This document shows, piece after piece, positions 58,115 to 64,000 of a stretch of 64,000 bases of DNA. The stretch's first letter is position 1, and each line of letters opens with the position of its first letter. Position numbers and translations under genes: made by a program. The stretch comes from Dugong dugon. Lineage: Eukaryota; Chordata; Mammalia; Sirenia; Dugongidae. Location: positions 5,961,501 to 6,025,500 of the forward strand of contig CM057475.1 in the NCBI GenBank assembly GCA_030035585.1, written 5' to 3'. The notes under the pieces are model-generated. The model had not been told where the DNA came from and searched no databases. It saw only the letters and a program-made list of their open reading frames with translations.

Positions 58115-59114
58115 CTAAAACAAGCAAACAAATAAAAACCAACAACAAGCCGGTTGCCACTGAGTCCATTCTGACTCGTGGCAACCCCACGTGTGTCACA
58201 GTAGAACTGTGCTCTATAAGGGTTTGTGATAGCTGTGATCTTTTGGAAGTAGATCGCCAGGACTTTCTTTCGAGGTGCCTCTAGGCGGATTTAAATTGCT
58301 AATCTTTTGGTTAGTAGCTGAGCACTTAACCATTTGCACTACCCAGGGACTCCTAGGGAATATAATTAATTTCTTTTGGTCAGCTTTATATACAATTTGA
58401 TGTCATGTTAGACATGCAAAGATCCCATGCGTGTGAAATGTTAGCTAATCTTTAGTAGAGATTTAGTGGATTGCACAATTAGTGAATTGAGCTCAGGGAC
58501 ACCTGTATAGTGCCAGCTGACCAAGCCAGAGGTTCTCCAGGGCAAAGCAGGAAATCCCTAGCACACTAAAGCCAAAGCCACACTAGTGGCCTATTGACTT
58601 CAAGTGTCTTAGCAAGCCTAGGTATAATAATAAAATGGGAAAAGAACTGTTTTGAAAGCAAAAATAACGGCATACATTATTAAAGCACAGCAAACGAACG
58701 AACAAAAAGGCAAAACAGAACTCTGTTATCCCTAAATTCCCATCCTCCCATTTGAAGTCTAGGGCATAATTTCCTTTTCTTGCCGTCACCTCTTCTGCTT
58801 CCAATCTCCTGGGAAGAGTCTGAAGCACCTACCATGTGTTCGTGTGCCACAGAGCACAGGGCTTTTAGTAAGGAGTTAAAGCTTGGAAGAGAACTTGATC
58901 TGAATTGGGTTCGAGGCCCTGACATGTCAAGTAGAAACTGAGGGACACCCCAGGGAAGGCAAAGTGCAGGTTGGAAATGTCGAGAAGGGCTTACCAAACT
59001 CCAGGTCATTGATGTTGCAGCGGAAGACGACGTCTTCATTCACCACCAGCTCCACCACGTTCCAGTCGTCTATCTTCTCTAAGATGACCTGGTGCCCATC
59101 TGCGGTCAGCACAG
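58050..59114 (-). CDS. C10orf53: C10orf53 (UPF0728 family), exons 2 and 3
   Basis: The spliced minus-strand CDS is 59114-58995 then 58114-58050, stopping at 58050-58052. It encodes the last part of a small protein of about 92 residues (AVLTADGHQVILEKIDDWNV, VELVVNEDVVFRCNINDLEF, then GGDGKLDPLCEQARIAVLDA and Y). The human UPF0728 protein C10orf53 matches nearly throughout, from memory. Its function is unknown; no signal peptide, membrane segment or catalytic motif is seen. Exon 2 starts two bases into a codon and ends in phase 1, and the GA opening exon 3 completes the Gly. Exon 1 (N-terminal 30-odd residues) is not found and should lie beyond 64 kb. Position tail to tail with OGDHL agrees with human synteny. 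Confidence 0.9.
58118..58349 (-). mobile_element. AfroSINE at the C10orf53 splice acceptor
   Basis: In gene orientation it begins TCCCTGGGTAGTGCAAATGG and ends GTGGCAACCGGCTTGTTGTT followed by a T-rich tail. TAGGAG occurs at both ends (58350-58355 and 58112-58117 on the complement), which is the likely target-site duplication. The tail runs directly into the last exon. Confidence 0.88.
58356..58994 (-). other. C10orf53: C10orf53 intron 2, remainder
   Basis: Intron sequence between exon 2 (donor GTAAGC) and the AfroSINE. It ends in ATTATATTCCCTAG, which looks like an older acceptor. No other repeat is recognised. Confidence 0.75.
58995..59114 (-). CDS. C10orf53: C10orf53 exon 2
   Basis: 120 bp read in reverse, from CTGTGCTGACC after acceptor TTCCCAG to GGAGTTTG before donor GTAAGC. 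It encodes VLTADGHQVILEKIDDWNVV and VNEDVVFRCNINDLEF. Both splice sites are canonical. Confidence 0.92.
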
Positions 59115-59857
59115 CTGGGAAGGAGGTGGGGAGGGAGGTGAGATGGCGCAGACTCCAGGTTAGCCCAATATGCAGATGTCCTCACCGATGAACAGCTAGT
59201 CTCTAGCTATTCGCAGGTATAATTCAGCTGCCCTAGGGGTCCTCTGGCCTCTGTTGGCCCCCATGGCCCCATCCTGGCAGGGGTGAGGACACACAGAGGC
59301 TGAGCAAATCAGGTTTGTGCTGAGATTTGCCTCCAGACCCATATTATCTGTGAAAGGAGGTTTCTCCAGGAAGGAGTTTTTGGGTATTCCAAAGGCCCAA
59401 TCCTATGGGGACAACACTCTACAAGGTTCAGGAGTGCACTCAGCGGATTGAACAGTTTGTGACCCTACTGATGGAAATATAAATTGTTTACCTTTCTAGA
59501 GGGCAAGTTGAGAAGACATACAAAAGCCTCAAAAAAAGATCCTAAGTTTTGGCCCAGAGGATTCCACTTAAAAGAAAGCTTTCTAAGGAGAAAAAACCAG
59601 AAACCCAGGGAAATTTTTGCAACAAGATATTCCTTTCTGTATTATTATAATAGCAAAATACTGTAAATAACTTACATATCCAATAATAAGAGTGTAGGCG
59701 GGTAAATGGTGGTAGGTCTGTAAAATGAGATTTCATGTAGAGTTTTAAAATAATGTTTATGAACTTATTTAATGGCAAGAAAAATACTTGTGATATAAGT
59801 GAAAAATCAGGAGAGATATATATACATGTATGCGTGCGTATATATATACATATCCAC
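59115..59857 (-). other. C10orf53: C10orf53 intron 1, part
   Basis: Intron with a TA/TG-rich simple stretch at about 59815-59855. No further repeat is named. Confidence 0.6.
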
Positions 59858-60364
59858 TGTCTTAGTCATCTAGTGCTGCTATAACAGAAATAACCACGAG
59901 TGGATGGCTTTAACAAAGAGAAGTTTATTCTCTCACAGTGCAGTAGGCTACACATCCAAATTCAGGGCGTCAGCTCCAGGGGAAGGCCTTCTCTCTCTGT
60001 CAGCCGTCTCATCAATGTTCTCCAGGGCTAGGAGCTTCTCCGCCCAGGGACCCCGGGTCCAAAGGACACGCTCTGTTCCTGGCACTGCTTTCTTGGTGGT
60101 ATGAGGTCCCCACTTCTCTGCTTGCTTGCCTTTCCTTTTGTCTCTTGTAAGGTAAAAGGTGGTGCAGGCCACACCCTAGGGAAACTCCCTTTACATTGGA
60201 TCAGGGAAGTGACCTGGGTAAGGGAGGTGTTACCATCCCACCCTAATCCTCTTTAACATAAAATTACGATCACAAAATGGAGGCCAACCACACAATTCTG
60301 GGAATCACGGCCCAGCCAGACTGATAACATATGTTTTTTGGGGGACATCATTCAAACCATGACA
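59858..60364 (-). mobile_element. Solo LTR, ERVL/MaLR-like fossil
   Basis: A 507-bp reverse LTR, from TGTCTTAGTCATCTAGTGC to TCAAACCATGACA, closely similar to 48956-49436. The flanks TCCAC (59853-59857) and TCCAT (60365-60369) form a 5-bp duplication. No internal viral part. It lies in sense with C10orf53. Confidence 0.88.
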
Positions 60365-60369
60365 TCCAT

Positions 60370-61843
60370 ATTTAATATTAATTAACATGTGTATGAAGTA
60401 GGAAAAGAGGAATAAAATACCTAGTTATTGTCTCTCTAAGGTGAGATTATGTAGAACTTTTTCCTCTTTATTCTTTTCAGCACTTTTCAGATCTTCTGTA
60501 ATAATCAGAAAAACATGTTATTACAGAGGCTAATGGGCTGCAACTTTCATTCGCACCTATAGAATCTGCATTTTGGTTATCACGTATGTTCCACGCCTCT
60601 TTTCCCAGAGGTCAGCCAGGGAGACTTGTCGGGTCTAATCTCTGGCAAACGGAGGGTGTTTGGGTTTAGGAGAAATGCTGTGTATCGGACAGCCCAGAGT
60701 TCTATTTTCTGCAACATGTCCCCCAGTTTCCTTGGCACGCCCACTCTGGAGCGCTGGTGTTAGAGATGCTATGCCAAGTTGTTCAGCCTTTGTAGTCTTC
60801 ACTCACTGGTGAGAATTGGGGTCGGGATGGAAAGAGAAGTCAGATGGGGAGGCATGCTTTTAAAAGTCTTAGCATTTCAATCAGTCTTGGGTGGAGAAGA
60901 GCAGCCAGCTATGCAGTTAATTGCATTTAATCACGGGGACAATTGCTGTTTCAAAATGTTGGCATGCCCACTTCACCTCTCAATCAGTTCGAGAACATCC
61001 AGCCCCAACTGTGAACATTTTAATTGCATGATTTTAATTTCACTTCTGGAAAGGAATTTCAGAAAGCAACTCGGCGAGGATCCTCATTAACAAGACAGTG
61101 CTCCTGGGCCATCCAGTGGTGGCCCTAATTGACCCCACGGCAGCCCAGCCCGCACCTTTCAGGAAAGAACACCCTCATCTTTTTGTTTGGCACAGCGATG
61201 TTATTGTCTCCTATTAGATGCCTTGTTCTGAAACACCCTTGAAAGAAGGCACTCAGCTTTGACCAGTGACTTGTTTAAAGGAGGCAGTGCAGCCAGTTTG
61301 GAATGGCTGGTTGGTCTTCTAGGAAGCACAATGGCAGGCTATAACCAGAGAGTTCTGGGGCATCACACGTCCCCTAGCAGCACCCCCTCAGGGGAAGGGA
61401 AAAGCTGCAAGTGGGTACTACAACCTGGCCTCCACTTCGGCATCCCATTGTCTGAAGACTTTTCTGGGAATTGTATTTTAATTTGATGGGGAGAAATCAG
61501 GAACGAAACGGCTTTTCCACCTCCACCTTACACCTTTGGGGACAGTGGGTCTACTCTCCTGTTAACATCAAGCATCAGTTGTCTAAGGCCTGGAAGGCTC
61601 TGGAGAGAGAGAGAGGGCACAGGAATTGCCTGGGGCTGCTCACTGTGATTGCACAGTTGGCCCGGGGCCCTGTCCCTTCAGGCCTCATTGCCCTCGCCTC
61701 ACATCTCACGTGGGTCTGGGGTTTGTTTTATGCCAACAGCATCACTCCTATATGGCATGGTATATATAAGATTTGATCCACCAAACAACCCACCCTAAGG
61801 AGTTGGAGGGTGCCAAATAACGGAAATCTGCCTCATACATAAA
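60370..61843. other. Presumed C10orf53 intron, mostly unique
   Basis: No transposon is recognised over nearly 1.5 kb, unusual for this window. The part 60880-61080 holds two AATTGCAT motifs (60919-60926 and 61022-61029 region). No exon 1 of C10orf53 was found. Confidence 0.5.
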
Positions 61844-62167
61844 GGACTGGTGGTTCAGTGGTAGAATTACTGCCTTCCATTCGAGTCCCAGCCAATGCAC
61901 CTCATGCTCAGCCACCATCGTGTGTCAGTGGAGGCTTGCACGTTGCCGCGATGTTGAACACAGGTCAGCAGAGCTTCTAGACTAAGACAGACTAGGAACA
62001 AAGGCCTATTGATCTGCTTCTGAAAATCAGCCAATGAAAACCCTATGGATCACAACAGTCTGATCTATAGCCAATCATGGGGATGGCACAGGAGCTAGCA
62101 GTGTTTCGTTCTATGGCGCGTGGGGTCACCACGAATCAGGGGCCGATTGATGACAGCTAAAAACAAC
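61844..62167 (+). mobile_element. tRNA-Gly-headed SINE, second copy
   Basis: Head GGACTGGTGGTTCAGTGGTA, then GAATTACTGCCTTCC and AGCCAATGCACC; it has lost part of the anticodon arm. The body GACTAAGACAGACTAGGAAC, AATGAAAACCCTATGGATCA and a tail ATCAGGGGCCGATTGATGAC parallel 44585-44873, with an added TGTTTCGTTCTATGG segment. Confidence 0.82.
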
Positions 62168-62320
62168 AAGAGCCGTATGGGTAAGTAAATAAAGTGGGGC
62201 AGGAAGAAATCCTCATCGGGCATGACTCTCCCTCACCACAAATGCTCCCCCCACACCATGCTCACGGAATAAACAGCTCATCAGGGCACTGGGCCACTGG
62301 GCACTTCCAACAGTGTTTTT

Positions 62321-62504
62321 GGACACCGAGCCACCCAAGTCTGATTCTCACTAACTAAAGTGACAAGCTGCCTTAGAGTCTACATTTCTACCCACCCCCC
62401 ATGACTTGGATACCGAGTGACTCAAGTCCAGTTCTCATTCACTAAAGTGACAAGCTGCATTAGAGTCTACATTTCTACACCACTGCCCACCCCCGCCCAT
62501 GACG
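62321..62504 (+). repeat. Tandem duplication, 87-bp period
   Basis: GGACACCGAGCCACCCAAGT at 62321 and GGATACCGAGTGACTCAAGT at 62408 open two copies. Both continue ACTAAAGTGACAAGCTGC and TAGAGTCTACATTTCTAC. The second copy is slightly longer. Confidence 0.9.
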
Positions 62505-63060
62505 TCTGTCCCCTTCTCTTCTGCCCGGGATGTGCTGAGACCAGCTGTAGGGTGTCCAGTGCAGGCTTAAGGGATAAAACACAGAGAAGCCCCAGGATTC
62601 CTGCTGCTCATCAAAACGCCACCTCTCTCCACCGAGCACCTGTCTCTTCCTATGTGCTGCTATGGGCTATCTAGTCAAAGAAAGGTCAGATAAATATACT
62701 CCTTGAAACAAAGTCTTTGCAAAGGCAGGGGCTAAGCTCCAGCATAAATCAACCAGAAGCTATAAGGCCACCTACAGAACACACACCTCTTTGAAGTGGC
62801 ACGTCATTCTTCAGGGGGGATCTGGATGAACTGAACGGACATGGAAAGGTCTCCCTCCTCTCAGGGGTCCTGGAACTGGACCGGTCTGCAGATGATGTAA
62901 ACACTGCTGGTTAGGAAGCCAGGTCTACGGACAGAACTTCATCTCTCCTCTGCCAGGCACAGACGTAATGACAAGGACAATTAACGAGTGTGGAGAATGC
63001 AGAGCTAGGGGTGGGAAAATGGCACATGGGGGTCTTAGCTAAGTAAAAGTATCTCTTCCT
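62505..63060. other. Presumed C10orf53 intron, unassigned
   Basis: No exon, RNA gene or repeat is recognised. Confidence 0.4.
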
Positions 63061-63145
63061 TTTTTTTTGTATTGTGGTGAAAATATACACAACAAAACAT
63101 ATAGCAGTTCAATAATTTCTATTGTATAATACAGTGGGTATCTTC
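63061..63145 (-). repeat. L1-like 3'-end segment
   Basis: A T-run, then TTGTGGTGAAAATATACACA and CAGTTCAATAATTTCTATTG, the same family as at 26275 and 63832. Confidence 0.6.
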
Positions 63146-63156
63146 CTTTTAAACCA

Positions 63157-63370
63157 GTCCCTGGGTGGTGCAAACAGTTCACTTGGCTGCTGACCAAAAG
63201 GTTGGGAGGTTTGAGTCTGCCCAGAGGCACCTTGGAAGAAAGACCTGGCGATCTACTTCCAAAAAAAAAAAAAAAAAAACACTCCAGCCATCGAAAACCT
63301 TATGGAGCACAGTTCTACTCTGGCACACATAGGGTTGCCATGAGTTAGAATTGACTCAGTGGCAACTGGT
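63157..63370 (+). mobile_element. AfroSINE
   Basis: GTCCCTGGGTGGTGCAAACA, GCTGACCAAAAGGTTGGGAG, AGACCTGGCGATCTACTTCC, an A-run of 19, CTTATGGAGCACAGTTCTAC and GGCAACTGGTTTGGTTTATT. Close to the family form, so comparatively young. Confidence 0.92.
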
Positions 63371-63689
63371 TTGGTTTATTTGGTTTTACTTTTAAGGGTC
63401 ATTTTAAATTCCTTCTAGTTCCTTTAGTGGGTCATTGACAGATGTAAGTATAGCAGGCCAGAAACAACCAGGGCCAGGGAAATTTCTTAAAATCTTTTAT
63501 TAAGCATTTGTCTAGTCTTATCAATATTGAGGCCTTAGTGGGGACATTTTTCCTTAGCTATTATAATTTGTGGATAGTAAAGGAAGAGGAAAAAATGGTC
63601 ATATTGTGTAATGCAATGGTAAGCTCAGAGAAGATTGGGTACATTTCCAAAGTCAGCAGGGCTTCAGGAGATGATAAAGGGCTATGATT
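63371..63689. other. Presumed intron, unassigned
   Basis: AT-rich with no recognised feature. Confidence 0.4.
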
Positions 63690-64000
63690 TTTTTTTTTTT
63701 TAATTGTACTTTAGATGAGGGTTTACAGAAAAATAGTTTCTCATTAAACAGTCGGTACACGTATCATTTTATGCCATTGGTTAACAGACCCACGACATGT
63801 CAACACTTTCTCTTCTCGACCTTGGAGGACCTTTTTTTGGTGAAAAAATACACATCCAAAGTTACACCATTTCAAAAGTTTCTACATGTACAATTCAGTG
63901 ACATCGATTACATTCTTCCAGTTGTGCTGCTATTCTCATTGTCCTTTTCCAAATTATTCCATCACCAGTATCTTGAACTCACTGCCCCCAGACTTCCCAT
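63690..64000 (-). mobile_element. L1 3' end with composite block, cut by window end
   Basis: After a T-run, L1 3' UTR (ATTGTACTTTAGATGAGGGT to CTTCTCGACC) is followed by TTTTTTTGGTGAAAAAATAC, CAATTCAGTGACATCGATTA and TGCTGCTATTCTCATTGTCC. This is the same pair as at 26135-26375. Confidence 0.75.

Noticed and set aside
59115-64000. C10orf53 exon 1
   Set aside because: I looked for a minus-strand start resembling the known N-terminus and found none in this span.

Overview
The window is mammalian nuclear DNA, most likely from an afrotherian such as an elephant or a close relative. That placement rests on about twenty AfroSINE-type SINEs, two RTE1/BovB-like LINE fragments that share their 3' ends, and a young-looking L1 lineage. 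No tools were run, so family names come from recognising sequence; exon borders were read base by base.

Region 1 (1-10.8 kb, GC-rich) is the 3' half of OGDHL on the + strand: thirteen exons encode the last 578 residues of the 2-oxoglutarate-dehydrogenase-like E1 protein, with an open frame through to the stop at 10099-10101. Its introns carry four minisatellites, MIRs and AfroSINEs. One intron uses a GC-AG splice pair.

Region 2 (10.8-57.9 kb) is an intergenic graveyard of transposons with no host exon that I can recognise. It holds a near-full-length L1 (16126-23597) that landed inside an old hAT element and itself took a solo LTR. There is a minus-strand L1 lacking most of ORF2 (25468-30530) and another lacking ORF1 (39018-44545). 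Older L1/HAL1 remnants, two RTE1 fragments, two mariner-type MITEs, a Tigger-like element, MIRs, LTR fossils and many AfroSINEs fill the rest. A clear triple nest lies at 55487-56780 (SINE, LTR inside it, RTE1 inside that).

Region 3 (57.9-64 kb) is the 3' end of C10orf53 (UPF0728 family) on the minus strand. Exons for its last 60 residues are at 58995-59114 and 58050-58114; exon 1 is not seen and probably lies beyond 64 kb. OGDHL and C10orf53 are therefore tail to tail, as in human 10q11.23.

The best candidate for something undescribed is at 58112-58355. An AfroSINE sits exactly at the 3' splice site of the last C10orf53 coding exon, and its target-site duplication appears to have copied the acceptor itself. 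The SINE tail now supplies the polypyrimidine tract. No new multigene system was found.
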